64,000 nucleotides of DNA. It comes from Roseofilum casamattae BLCC-M143 (lineage in GTDB: Bacteria > Cyanobacteriota > Cyanobacteriia > Cyanobacteriales > Desertifilaceae). Where the stretch lies: NCBI RefSeq assembly GCF_030068455.1, contig NZ_JAQOSQ010000021.1, positions 1-64,000 of the forward strand. The letters are read 5' to 3'. Shown piece after piece: positions 47,395 through 55,282 of the stretch. Under the pieces are notes generated by a model. The model ran no database searches. It was not told where the DNA came from and was given only the letters and a program-made list of their open reading frames with translations. A program made the translations under genes and the position numbers. The number at the start of each line of letters is the position of its first letter. Position 1 is the first letter of the stretch.

Positions 47395-47689
47395 GAGACA
47401 GTAAAAACATTCTCAACGTAAAAAAAATATTTGTGCTCTCTGTGTCTCCGTGGTTTTTATCTCACTCATCCCGAGCGAATCCTTAATTGAACTAACTATG
47501 ATATCTGCGATCGCAAATGGTTTCTCCAGAGTTTGGCGGCAGCTAAAGGCTCGGTATTCTTGATGCATTCTGCCAAAAACTTTAGATCGATATCTGACAG
47601 TGCACGCAGTACCACAGGTTGCCGATCGCTCGACTTCGCGTCAGAATAACAATAAGTTATATTAACGAGTATCTCATCTTAGCCAATCC

Positions 47690-48952
47690 ATGGTTGCCGC
47701 TCCTCAACTCCAATCTCATCCCCTCACTTCCACCTATGACGCCGATATTGCGATCGTCGGTGCGGGAATTGTCGGAGCTACTTTAGCATGTGCTTTAAAA
47801 GACTCCGGTCTCAAGGTCGTTCTGATTGAAGCCAAACCCCCAGATGTTGCTGCCTCCAAGGGGCAATCCTATGCCCTCACATTGATGTCCGGCAAGATTT
47901 TTGACAGTTTGGGGGTGTGGGACGAAATTCTGCCGCAAATCGTCACCTTCGACCGGATTCATTTATCCGATTGTAATGAATGGGTGGTTAATTTTACTCC
48001 TGAAGATTTGGGAGGAGACCATCTGGGTTATGTGGGAGAGCATGGCGTTATCCTGAGAGCACTGCAACGACAAATTAACCAGTCTGTGCAGATTGAGTGG
48101 ATCTGTCCGGCGGAAGTCGAGCGAGTCGCTTATTTTCCCGACTGCGCGCGGGTGACGGTAACTCGGGACGGACGCTCGGAGCAGATTAAGACTCGGTTAG
48201 TCGTGGCGACAGATGGGGCGCGATCGCCTATTCGAGAATCCGCTAAGATAAACACTCAAGGATGGCGCTATTGGCAGTCTTGCGTCGCCACCACCATTAA
48301 GACGGAAAAACCCCACCATAATGTTGCCTTCGAGCGGTTTTGGCATACCGGCCCCATGGGGGTACTGCCTCTGCCAGGAAACCGCTGTCAGGTGGTTTGG
48401 ACGGCGCCTCACGAAGAAGCACGAATCCTACAACAGCTCGACGAACAAGAGTTTCTCCGGCGTCTGGAGTTCCGCACGGGAGGGATGTTAGGACGGTTAG
48501 AGTTAGCCGGCCCTCGATTTGTCTTTCCGGTACAATTAATGCAAGGCGATCGCTATGTCGATCGTCGTTTGGCTTTAGCCGGAGATGCCGCTCACTGCTG
48601 CCATCCCGTAGGCGGACAAGGATTAAACTTAGGTATTCGCGATGCAGCGGCTTTGGCGCAAGTCTTGTTAGCAGCAGATGAAGAGAATGAAGATATCGGA
48701 ACCGTCGAGATTTTGCAACGCTATCAGCGATGGCGCAAGCCAGAAAATTGGCTGATTTTAGGATTTACCGATCTGTTGGATCGGATGTTTTCGACAAGTT
48801 GGTTTCCCGTAGTTTTCGTCCGCCGTTTTGGGTTAGTAATGTTGCAACGTTTGCGTCCATTGCGCTATTTGTCGTTGCGATTAATGACGGGATTGCTGGG
48901 ACGAACTCCTAGTCGGGTATCTGCAGTTGGCGATCGCGCGAATACAGTTTAG
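47690..48952 (+). CDS. FAD-dependent hydroxylase, UbiH/UbiF family
   Basis: 420 residues of the aromatic-ring monooxygenase family: FAD-binding DIAIVGAGIVGATLA near residue 20, the DG motif in VVATDGARSPIR, and ribose-binding LALAGDAAHCCHPVGGQGLN. In cyanobacteria the family is implicated in plastoquinone or other quinone modification, but the substrate is not fixed by sequence. A spacer of 295 bp before it holds no gene. Confidence 0.9.
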   Translation: MVAAPQLQSHPLTSTYDADIAIVGAGIVGATLACALKDSGLKVVLIEAKPPDVAASKGQSYALTLMSGKIFDSLGVWDEILPQIVTFDRIHLSDCNEWVVNFTPEDLGGDHLGYVGEHGVILRALQRQINQSVQIEWICPAEVERVAYFPDCARVTVTRDGRSEQIKTRLVVATDGARSPIRESAKINTQGWRYWQSCVATTIKTEKPHHNVAFERFWHTGPMGVLPLPGNRCQVVWTAPHEEARILQQLDEQEFLRRLEFRTGGMLGRLELAGPRFVFPVQLMQGDRYVDRRLALAGDAAHCCHPVGGQGLNLGIRDAAALAQVLLAADEENEDIGTVEILQRYQRWRKPENWLILGFTDLLDRMFSTSWFPVVFVRRFGLVMLQRLRPLRYLSLRLMTGLLGRTPSRVSAVGDRANTV

Positions 48953-49266
48953 GCATACTAGTTATCGATCGATTTATCCATCTTCAAGAATCTCTGGGAA
49001 GAATTTTCGACTTTTGATTGGATTTTAGAGCAAATGCTAGAGCGAGCTGGCTTTATAGTCGTTGCACCATATCTGCTAGAGAAAAAGAAGGGGTAAAAAT
49101 GCTGACCTTTCAGCCAGGTGGAAATTTCAAGGTTTTGTGGAACCTATAACCAGAATTCCTGGATTTTATCGAGGGTTAACCACTGAGGTTTAAGGGTTAA
49201 TGGTCTAAGGTTTAAAGTCTAAGTTTTGAGCGTTAAGCATTAAACTTTGAGCTTTAAGAAGTATGG
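48953..49266. repeat. Gene-free spacer with a degenerate short tandem repeat
   Basis: No ORF. From about 49167 to 49262 variants of GGTTTAAG/GTCTAAG/GTTAAG/CTTTAAG recur nearly back to back (roughly ten times), ending just before the 3' end of the last tRNA-like gene. It looks like replication-slippage sequence, or a decayed array, and could act as the 3' boundary of the operon. No clear hairpin-plus-T terminator is visible. Confidence 0.4.
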
Positions 49267-49340
49267 CTGATGGAGTGGTCTGCGAATCCACACCTCACGA
49301 TTGAAGATCGCGTGCTCTAACGCAATTGAGCTATCCATCA
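49267..49340 (-). tRNA. tRNA-Glu-like (TTC), aberrant
   Basis: The cloverleaf reads with a perfect 7-bp acceptor (TGATGGA/TCCATCA), D-stem GCTC/GAGC, a 5-bp anticodon stem CGCGA/TCGTG with loop TCTTCAA, and T-arm GTGGA/ACCAC. Anticodon TTC means Glu. Faults: position 33 is C instead of the near-invariant U, the D-loop lacks the GG pair, T-loop TTCGCAG lacks A58, and pair 53-61 is A-A. CCA is not encoded. It is the last element of the array, 59 bp after the 209-codon gene. Likely a decayed or non-canonical tRNA. Confidence 0.55.
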
Positions 49341-49399
49341 AATGCCACAAATTTAGAAATTTTCGAGAGACCAGCACGTTTACTTTTGCCTAACTAAAA

Positions 49400-50029
49400 T
49401 TAGTCAGGAAATTCAATGTTGGTACGAGCATTGCTGATTGACAAAACTCGGTCAACAGTTGAGTTGAAATCTTCAACAAAGGTCTGCCTTTCATCATTTT
49501 TTGCAGCAATGTCAATGGGATCGAGAAGTTCTATCCCTTCCCGTGCCAAGAAACTATCCGCAAGGGACTGATATTTTTCTGCTGAGGCATTTTTACCTAA
49601 CACTTCAATCGCCAGTTTATCGAGACGTTCCTTAACCTTTGCCTTGGCAAGATCGTAGTCTCGACGAGCGCGACTATATGCAGATTGCATGGTGTTGAGA
49701 ACAGCCTCGTAGTAGATGATAAAATTCTTCATTTCGATCGCTTCTGCAACAGTCATTTCTTCCCCGGCAATCGTCACCAGGGTTGATGCGTTGGAAAGCA
49801 CCACTGCACGCTTAATACTGCGCCGTCTGGCAATGAGGGCATCCACTCGCTGCAAGGCTGCTTGTGCTTGCATGGCGTGTTCTTGACGGGACTTATACCC
49901 TGTAGGAACTTGACCCACTTCTACCACGGCGATTAACGCATTGTTATCCAGAGCGTTTCTGGCTGAATCGATGCGCTTTTCCAGCAGGGTTAATTCTGCC
50001 AAAGCATCGGTTACTGTCATGATTGTCAT
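49400..50029 (-). CDS. Unrecognised coiled-coil-like protein inside a tRNA array
   Basis: 209 residues, helical throughout: an N-terminal helix VTDALAELTLLEKRIDSARN, a middle segment ALIARRRSIKRAVVLSNAST then VTIAGEEMTVAEAIEMKNFI, a long heptad-like helix to about residue 145, and an acidic C terminus. The pattern recalls phage proteins of unknown function with an SNAxTxV..G..(M/Y)TVAEAIE motif, but I cannot name a family. ATG 50029 follows AGAGG at a 10-base distance. It lies between the class II-like tRNA (35 bp upstream) and the Glu-like tRNA (59 bp downstream) on the same strand, so all are presumably one transcript from the LexA-type promoter. Confidence 0.7.
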   Translation of the reverse strand: MTIMTVTDALAELTLLEKRIDSARNALDNNALIAVVEVGQVPTGYKSRQEHAMQAQAALQRVDALIARRRSIKRAVVLSNASTLVTIAGEEMTVAEAIEMKNFIIYYEAVLNTMQSAYSRARRDYDLAKAKVKERLDKLAIEVLGKNASAEKYQSLADSFLAREGIELLDPIDIAAKNDERQTFVEDFNSTVDRVLSISNARTNIEFPD

Positions 50030-50064
50030 ACCTTTTATACCTCTTTATCCGAAAAAATATCAAA

Positions 50065-50163
50065 AGCAGGTGACAGGAATTGAACCAGAAAAAACTAGCT
50101 CCTCGGTCTAGTTCGTCACTCCTGTTTCAGAGACAGGTGACTTTACCCATTTGTCTACCCGGC
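50065..50163 (-). tRNA. Class II-type tRNA-like gene, anticodon loop CTG
   Basis: Anticodon arm CCTGT-CTCTGAA-ACAGG is perfect and gives anticodon CTG (Gln, codon CAG). A long variable arm contains the 6-bp stem AACTAG/CTAGTT, a trait of Leu, Ser and bacterial Tyr tRNAs but not Gln. D-loop has GGG and T-loop is TTCAATT, both acceptable; the T-stem has only 3 pairs and the acceptor (GCCGGGT against CACCTGC) about 4 of 7. Its 5' end is only 5 bp from the 3' end of tRNA-Asn. Identity and function uncertain. Confidence 0.55.
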
Positions 50164-50168
50164 AATCA

Positions 50169-50240
50169 CTGCCCCAGTAGGACTCGAACCTACAACATCG
50201 CGGTTAACAGCCGCGCGCTCTACCATTGAGCTATGGAGCA
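50169..50240 (-). tRNA. tRNA-Asn (GTT)
   Basis: A 72-base canonical tRNA on the minus strand: acceptor TGCTCCA/TGGGGCA (one G-T), D-stem GCTC/GAGC with GG in the loop, anticodon stem CGCGG/CCGCG with loop CTGTTAA giving anticodon GTT, T-arm GTAGG-TTCGAGT-CCTAC. No encoded CCA. It is the only fully regular member of the array, flanked at 5 and 7 bp by aberrant tRNA-like sequences. Confidence 0.93.
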
Positions 50241-50247
50241 ATACAAG

Positions 50248-50332
50248 CGCTTCAGGTCAGCCTCGAACTGACGACACGACCTCCTGTTCTCAGCCTGCGG
50301 GCAGGTGCTACTACCTACTGAGCTACAATCCC
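50248..50332 (-). tRNA. tRNA-like sequence with unpaired acceptor and anticodon-stem insertion (pseudo-tRNA, Leu-like?)
   Basis: The 5' part TAGCTCAGTAGGTAG is a clear D-arm and the 3' part is a perfect T-arm (GTCAG-TTCGAGG-CTGAC). Between them CCTG and CAGG would enclose loop CTGAGAA (anticodon GAG, Leu) were it not for 8 extra bases (50294-50301), which make CCTG-CCCG-CAGG palindromic. The acceptor ends (GGGATTG and CTGAAGC) do not pair. Either a dead gene, a chimera of two tRNA halves, or a structure serving another purpose. Confidence 0.5.
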
Positions 50333-50455
50333 AGGAATTTTGTCGTTACTGTTGTTTCCATTTTTCATGAAATGGTGTATTACCCATTAAATTATCATGG
50401 TTCTGAAGGCTTTGAGAGGCGAGCAGTTTAGCTCTTTCCTGTTTGCCTTACTTAT

Positions 50456-50484
50456 ATAGTACAATTGTACCACAATGCTGTCAA
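50456..50484 (-). promoter_or_regulatory. Sigma-70 promoter with embedded LexA box, driving the tRNA array
   Basis: On the minus strand TTGACA (50479-50484), a 17-bp spacer and TACTAT (50456-50461) make a near-consensus promoter pointing at the tRNA array. Overlapping the spacer and -10 is AGTACAATTGTACC (50458-50471), which matches every defined position of the cyanobacterial LexA box RGTACNNNDGTWCB, around the 12-bp palindrome GTACAATTGTAC. LexA bound there would block RNA polymerase, so DNA-damage induction is inferred. Confidence 0.65.
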
Positions 50485-50608
50485 GGGGTTTTGGTAGAAT
50501 TTTCTGAGGAGGTCAAAAAAACGTCCTTCTTGTGACAGCCAATAACAGAATAGGCTCTAAGAATTGATTTAAACTCAGACTAAAACAACAAGCCATAAGA
50601 TTAAACGA

Positions 50609-51859
50609 TTAGGCCTCAAACCGAGACTCTTGCAATAAAGCGATCGCATCGGGCAAGGGAACGGGGCGGGAAAAATAATATCCTTGTCCGTAACTGCAAT
50701 CAAATTCGCGCAGCGATCGCAAATGTTCTAAAGTTTCAATACCTTCGGCAACCACCGTCATTCCCAAACTTTTCGATAGACTAATAATTGCCTGACAAAT
50801 GCTACTACTTTTATTATTTCCCTCGATGCCTTGGACAAAGGACTTATCAATTTTCAGGGTATTGAGATGATATTCATTTAAATATTGCAAACTGGAATAC
50901 CCCGTACCAAAATCATCGAGAACTAATGGAAAACCGAGAACGTGGCACTGCCGTACCCAGGCGATCGCTCGTTCGCTATCAAAAAGAGTTCGCTCCAAAA
51001 TCTCCAGTTTTACCTGTCCCGGATCGATATTATATTTTTCGATGGAAAAGATGAGAAAATCGAGAAAGTTTGGCTCCTCAATTTGCCGACTGGCGATATT
51101 AAAACTCATGCTGAGAGGATAGGGACTGTGCTTTTGAATTTCCTGCAACGCTTGCAAACCGGTATCAATCACCCACTGACCGATAGGTACGATGAGAGAA
51201 GTGGATTCGGCTAAAGGAATAAAGCGATCGGGAGGCACGAATCCTCGTCTCGGACTTTGCCAGCGAATCAACGCTTCAAATCCAGTAATCCCGCCCGTTT
51301 CTAAGTGAATAATCGGCTGATAAACTAACTTAAATTGATGCTCTTCGATCGCAGTTCGCAGTTCATTTTCCAACCGAATTAAATCCACCGCATCGGATAA
51401 GCGAGCGGGCAGATTTTGCTCGAGATTCTCATCATCATAGAGTTTTTCCACGAATAACTGCGGTCCGGATCGTTGATGGCGAGAGCGGAAATTTTGCGTT
51501 TCAGAGCGAAAATAGCGCATAACCATTAATAGCAACATGCGCAACAGAGGGTCGGCAGAATGAATGCGGCGGCTGACTTGTTCTTTCGTGACTAAGGTGA
51601 GGAAAACATCGGTAACAGCAGTTGCAGAAGCCGATCGCGGTTGTCCGTCAATTAAGGCAATTTCACCAAACATTGCCCCTGGGTTCAAACGATTGAGCGA
51701 TCGATGTTTGCCATCAACTAGAGTCCAGATTTCGACCTCTCCTTCCTCAATAATATAAGCGAAATCACCTCCATCCCCTTCATAGAAGATAGAATCTCCC
51801 GCTTGCACTCGCCGAGTTTGAAGCCGTTCGTAGAGTTTGGACTTCACTCTAGATACCAT
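50609..51859 (-). CDS. Cyclic-nucleotide-binding domain fused to an EAL c-di-GMP phosphodiesterase
   Basis: 416 residues from ATG 51859, which has GGGGAG five bases upstream; the frame's TTG four codons earlier is rejected. Residues about 10-115 are a cNMP-binding barrel (GDSIFYEGDGGDFAYII, FGEIALIDGQPRSASATA). The rest is an EAL domain with intact catalytic residues: EALIRW, SFNIA, LEILE, DDFGTGYSS, KIDKSF and AEGIE. It should cleave c-di-GMP to pGpG, with activity tuned by a cyclic nucleotide at the N-terminal domain. Cytoplasmic, no membrane segment. Confidence 0.92.
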   Translation of the reverse strand: MVSRVKSKLYERLQTRRVQAGDSIFYEGDGGDFAYIIEEGEVEIWTLVDGKHRSLNRLNPGAMFGEIALIDGQPRSASATAVTDVFLTLVTKEQVSRRIHSADPLLRMLLLMVMRYFRSETQNFRSRHQRSGPQLFVEKLYDDENLEQNLPARLSDAVDLIRLENELRTAIEEHQFKLVYQPIIHLETGGITGFEALIRWQSPRRGFVPPDRFIPLAESTSLIVPIGQWVIDTGLQALQEIQKHSPYPLSMSFNIASRQIEEPNFLDFLIFSIEKYNIDPGQVKLEILERTLFDSERAIAWVRQCHVLGFPLVLDDFGTGYSSLQYLNEYHLNTLKIDKSFVQGIEGNNKSSSICQAIISLSKSLGMTVVAEGIETLEHLRSLREFDCSYGQGYYFSRPVPLPDAIALLQESRFEA

Positions 51860-52067
51860 GATGCTCCCCAAAATTATAACTGAGTTGGCTCATTTCCATT
51901 CATAATTATAATTGCCCAACAGCGATCGCGCGATCGACGGGCCATTGGAAACGGGTAACTGCTAGTGGTATGGTTACTGGCAGGGAAAGGCGATTGCCGG
52001 GTTGTCCGATCGCCGGTTGCCTACCGCGAAATTATTCGTCGAAAATTATTCGTAAACATTAGGTTGC

Positions 52068-55000
52068 ATGGCAATTTTACATGGGAGTTGGTTAACGGGC
52101 GATCGCTTCGTCATTTGGGGAGAAACCTGGCGGCGCGTCGTCTCGGACGAGATAACTGATGGTTCTCCATCGGTACAACCCTATCCATTGGCAATGAGTG
52201 CAGATGAGTTAAACGCTTGGTTGCAATCATCACAACTGCCAACCTCAGTGCGATCGAGCATACCCGACGAACCTGAAGACATTACGCTCCAAGTTGCCTT
52301 ACCCACCCAACTGGCGGAAACTGCTCCCAAACCAAGCCAACGCCGTCGCCGCAAAAGCGCGCCACCTCCGCTTCCTATCATGACGGTGACCGCCTTGCCT
52401 TCGACAACCCCATTACCCGAAGAGGAGAATATTGCCCTTTATCCCTGGCAAATTACCGCCTTTTGTCTTAGCTCCACCCAAGCTATTGCCTTCCTCCAAG
52501 CCATCCCTCTCGGGCTGTTACAGACGGCTCAACCCTGGCTGGGGAACGATTTAAAGTTTTGGTCTCATATTAGCCGTTGGGGACTCGATTTGCTCGCCCG
52601 TTGTAAATTCCTGCCAACTCTGGCCAATGATGGAGAAGGAGCCTGGAGCGCCACCTGGAAACCCTTACTCGACAGTCCCAGCGATCGCGATCGTCTCCTA
52701 CAGTTTAGCGCCCTCATGCCCGGAAGCTGTCGCACCTATCAACCCGAGCGAGCTGAAGTTACCCTAGATTTACCCGCCGATCCTAACCTGCTCCTGCACC
52801 AGGTACTCGGCGCAATACTCAACGCTCGCATCCGCCACATTGAAATGCCTGCTCCTGCACTCAAAGGAGGTATGAAACAATGGCTCGCTGGCTTAACCCA
52901 TTCCCAACCCACTCTGAAACCCACGCCAGCTTTAGAAGCCGTACAAGCTACCTTAAACCAATGGATGGCTCCCGTGCGGCAGCAACTGGACGGACAAACC
53001 GCATTTACCACCTCCTTCACCTTGCATCCCCCTCAAGGCAAGCAGCAAGACTGGATGCTCGAATACGGCTTGCAATGCTTGGACGACCCCGAATGCATTG
53101 TTGATGCCACGACCATTTGGCAGCACCCGGTTGAATCTCTCGACTATGGCGGCCGGACAATCTATCGCCCGCAAGAAACATTTTTAGCCGGTTTGGGCTT
53201 AGCTTCGCGAATTTTCCCCGCTCTGGAAGAAAGTTTGCAAACCTCTCAACCCTTGTTTTATCGACTGAACCCGATCGAAGCTTATGAGTTTATTAAAAGT
53301 GGAGCATGGCGCTTGCAAGAAAGCGGACTCGGAGTTATTTTGCCTCCCTCGCTTTCCAGAACAGGAAACTTAGGAAATCGATTGGGATTAACCCTGAGCG
53401 CGGATACCCCAAAACGGAAGAAAACTGAGAAGTTAAGCTTGCAAAGTCTATTGCAATTTAAATGGGAATTAACCTTAGGGGGACAGCGTCTTTCGCGCAA
53501 AGAGTTCGATCGCCTAGTTGCCTTAGAGTCTCCTTTAGTTCAGGTAAATGGAGAATGGGTGGAATTGCGATCGCAAGATGTGCGGGCGGCACAAGAATTT
53601 TTCAGCAAGCGCAAAGATGAAATGAATTTGTCTCTAGAAGATGCCTTGCGCATCAGTGCTGGAGATACCCAAATGGTGGAAAAACTTCCGGTAGTCGAGT
53701 TTGAAGCCTCAGATAAATTAGGAGAATTGCTCTCGAGTTTAATGGAGCCGCGCACCATCGACGCGATCGCAGCTCCGAAGACGTTTCAGGGAGAGTTGCG
53801 CCCCTATCAAGCTCGAGGCGTGGGGTGGTTGGCATTTTTAGAGCAATGGGGCTTGGGCGCTTGTTTAGCCGACGATATGGGACTGGGGAAAACCATTCAG
53901 TTCTTAGCATTTCTGTTAGTCTTGCAACAGGAAAAACGGCTCGCTTCGCCGACATTATTAGTCTGTCCCACATCGGTATTGGGGAACTGGGAGCGAGAAA
54001 TAAAACGGTTTGCGCCGACACTAAATGCGATCGTGCATCATGGAGATAAACGGAAAAAAGGAAAAGCATTTCTCGATGTCGCGAACAAACATCATTTAGT
54101 CCTGACTAGCTATTCTTTAGTGGTGCGCGATCGCGAAAATCTACAAAATGTAGCTTGGCAAGGCATTGTCTTAGACGAAGCTCAGAACATTAAAAACCCA
54201 GAAGCCAAACAATCCCAAGCCGTGCGCGAGCTAGACTCGGAATTTCGGATTGCCCTAACCGGAACGCCAGTAGAAAATCGCTTGCAAGAACTATGGTCGA
54301 TTATGGATTTTCTCAATCCCGGTTATTTGGGAACGCGGCAGTTTTTCCAACGCCGGTTTACCGTTCCTATTGAGAAATATGGCGATACCGAATCTTTGCA
54401 TAATTTGCGATCGCTCTCCCAACCCTTCATTCTCCGTCGCCTGAAAACCGACACCAGCATTATCCAAGATTTGCCCGAAAAACAAGAAATGACTGTCTTT
54501 TGTCCCCTCTCCGACGAACAGAAAAAACTCTACAAACAATCAGTAGATAAATCTCTGGCAGAAATAGAAAATGCGGAAGGTATTCAACGTCACGGTCAAG
54601 TTTTAGCTTTATTAACTCACCTGAAACAAATTTGCAATCATCCCGAACAATTCTTGAAGAAACGCATCTTGAAAGAGCCACAGCATTCCGGGAAATTGAT
54701 GCGCTTGCGCGAGATGTTAGAAGAAGTGGTGGAAGTGGGCGATCGCGCCTTGATTTTTACCCAGTTTGCCGAATGGGGAAAACTACTAAAACCTTATCTA
54801 GAAAAAGAGTTTAATCGGGAAGTATTTTTCCTGTATGGGAATACCCGGAGAGCGCAACGAGAAGAAATGCTCGATCGCTTCCAAAACGATCCGCAAGGGC
54901 CGCAGTTATTTATTTTATCCTTAAAAGCAGGAGGAGTCGGACTCAATTTAACGCGCGCCAATCACGTATTTCATTTCGATCGCTGGTGGAACCCCGCTGT

Positions 55001-55217
55001 GGAAAATCAAGCCACTGACCGCGTATTTCGTATCGGACAAACGCGCAAAGTGCAGGTGCATAAATTTGTTTGCCAAGGAACATTGGAGGAGAAGATTAAC
55101 GATCTGATTGCCAGCAAGCAAGAGCTAGCCGAACAAGTTGTAGGTGCTGGAGAAAATTGGCTCGTCGATCTTGATTCCGATCGGTTGCGCGATTTATTAT
55201 TAATGGAGAATGAATAA
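52068..55217 (+). CDS. SNF2-family DEAD/DEAH helicase
   Basis: 1049 residues. The N-terminal half is the cyanobacteria/actinobacteria-type SNF2-associated region (MAILHGSWLTGDRFVIWGE). The helicase core has GVGWLAFLEQWGLGACLADD, P-loop DDMGLGKT, DEAQ box in VLDEAQNIKN, GTPVENRLQELWSIMDFLNP, and C-terminal NHVFHFDRWWNPAVENQATD with FRIGQTRKV. It probably remodels DNA-protein complexes in repair or transcription rather than unwinding DNA. It is followed after 65 bp by a SWIM-domain gene, a standard pairing. Confidence 0.94.
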   Translation: MAILHGSWLTGDRFVIWGETWRRVVSDEITDGSPSVQPYPLAMSADELNAWLQSSQLPTSVRSSIPDEPEDITLQVALPTQLAETAPKPSQRRRRKSAPPPLPIMTVTALPSTTPLPEEENIALYPWQITAFCLSSTQAIAFLQAIPLGLLQTAQPWLGNDLKFWSHISRWGLDLLARCKFLPTLANDGEGAWSATWKPLLDSPSDRDRLLQFSALMPGSCRTYQPERAEVTLDLPADPNLLLHQVLGAILNARIRHIEMPAPALKGGMKQWLAGLTHSQPTLKPTPALEAVQATLNQWMAPVRQQLDGQTAFTTSFTLHPPQGKQQDWMLEYGLQCLDDPECIVDATTIWQHPVESLDYGGRTIYRPQETFLAGLGLASRIFPALEESLQTSQPLFYRLNPIEAYEFIKSGAWRLQESGLGVILPPSLSRTGNLGNRLGLTLSADTPKRKKTEKLSLQSLLQFKWELTLGGQRLSRKEFDRLVALESPLVQVNGEWVELRSQDVRAAQEFFSKRKDEMNLSLEDALRISAGDTQMVEKLPVVEFEASDKLGELLSSLMEPRTIDAIAAPKTFQGELRPYQARGVGWLAFLEQWGLGACLADDMGLGKTIQFLAFLLVLQQEKRLASPTLLVCPTSVLGNWEREIKRFAPTLNAIVHHGDKRKKGKAFLDVANKHHLVLTSYSLVVRDRENLQNVAWQGIVLDEAQNIKNPEAKQSQAVRELDSEFRIALTGTPVENRLQELWSIMDFLNPGYLGTRQFFQRRFTVPIEKYGDTESLHNLRSLSQPFILRRLKTDTSIIQDLPEKQEMTVFCPLSDEQKKLYKQSVDKSLAEIENAEGIQRHGQVLALLTHLKQICNHPEQFLKKRILKEPQHSGKLMRLREMLEEVVEVGDRALIFTQFAEWGKLLKPYLEKEFNREVFFLYGNTRRAQREEMLDRFQNDPQGPQLFILSLKAGGVGLNLTRANHVFHFDRWWNPAVENQATDRVFRIGQTRKVQVHKFVCQGTLEEKINDLIASKQELAEQVVGAGENWLVDLDSDRLRDLLLMENE

Positions 55218-55282
55218 CCGGTAATGCCCGCCCTACGAATTCGCTTTTTGTAATTATAATTGAGATAAAAAATGAGTGTTTT

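Noticed and set aside
47430-47460. A CTCTGTGTCTCCGTGG-type phrase after the methyltransferase gene
   Set aside because: A common intergenic phrase in cyanobacterial genomes as far as I remember; no function or repeat unit can be shown from one copy.
50363-50420. A further tRNA-like stretch on the minus strand (AATTTAATGGGTA D-loop-like, CCATT/AATGG arm with CAT in the loop) between the LexA promoter and the first tRNA-like element
   Set aside because: The loop size is wrong and no acceptor or T-arm can be drawn, so it may be an eroded tRNA but does not meet the standard.
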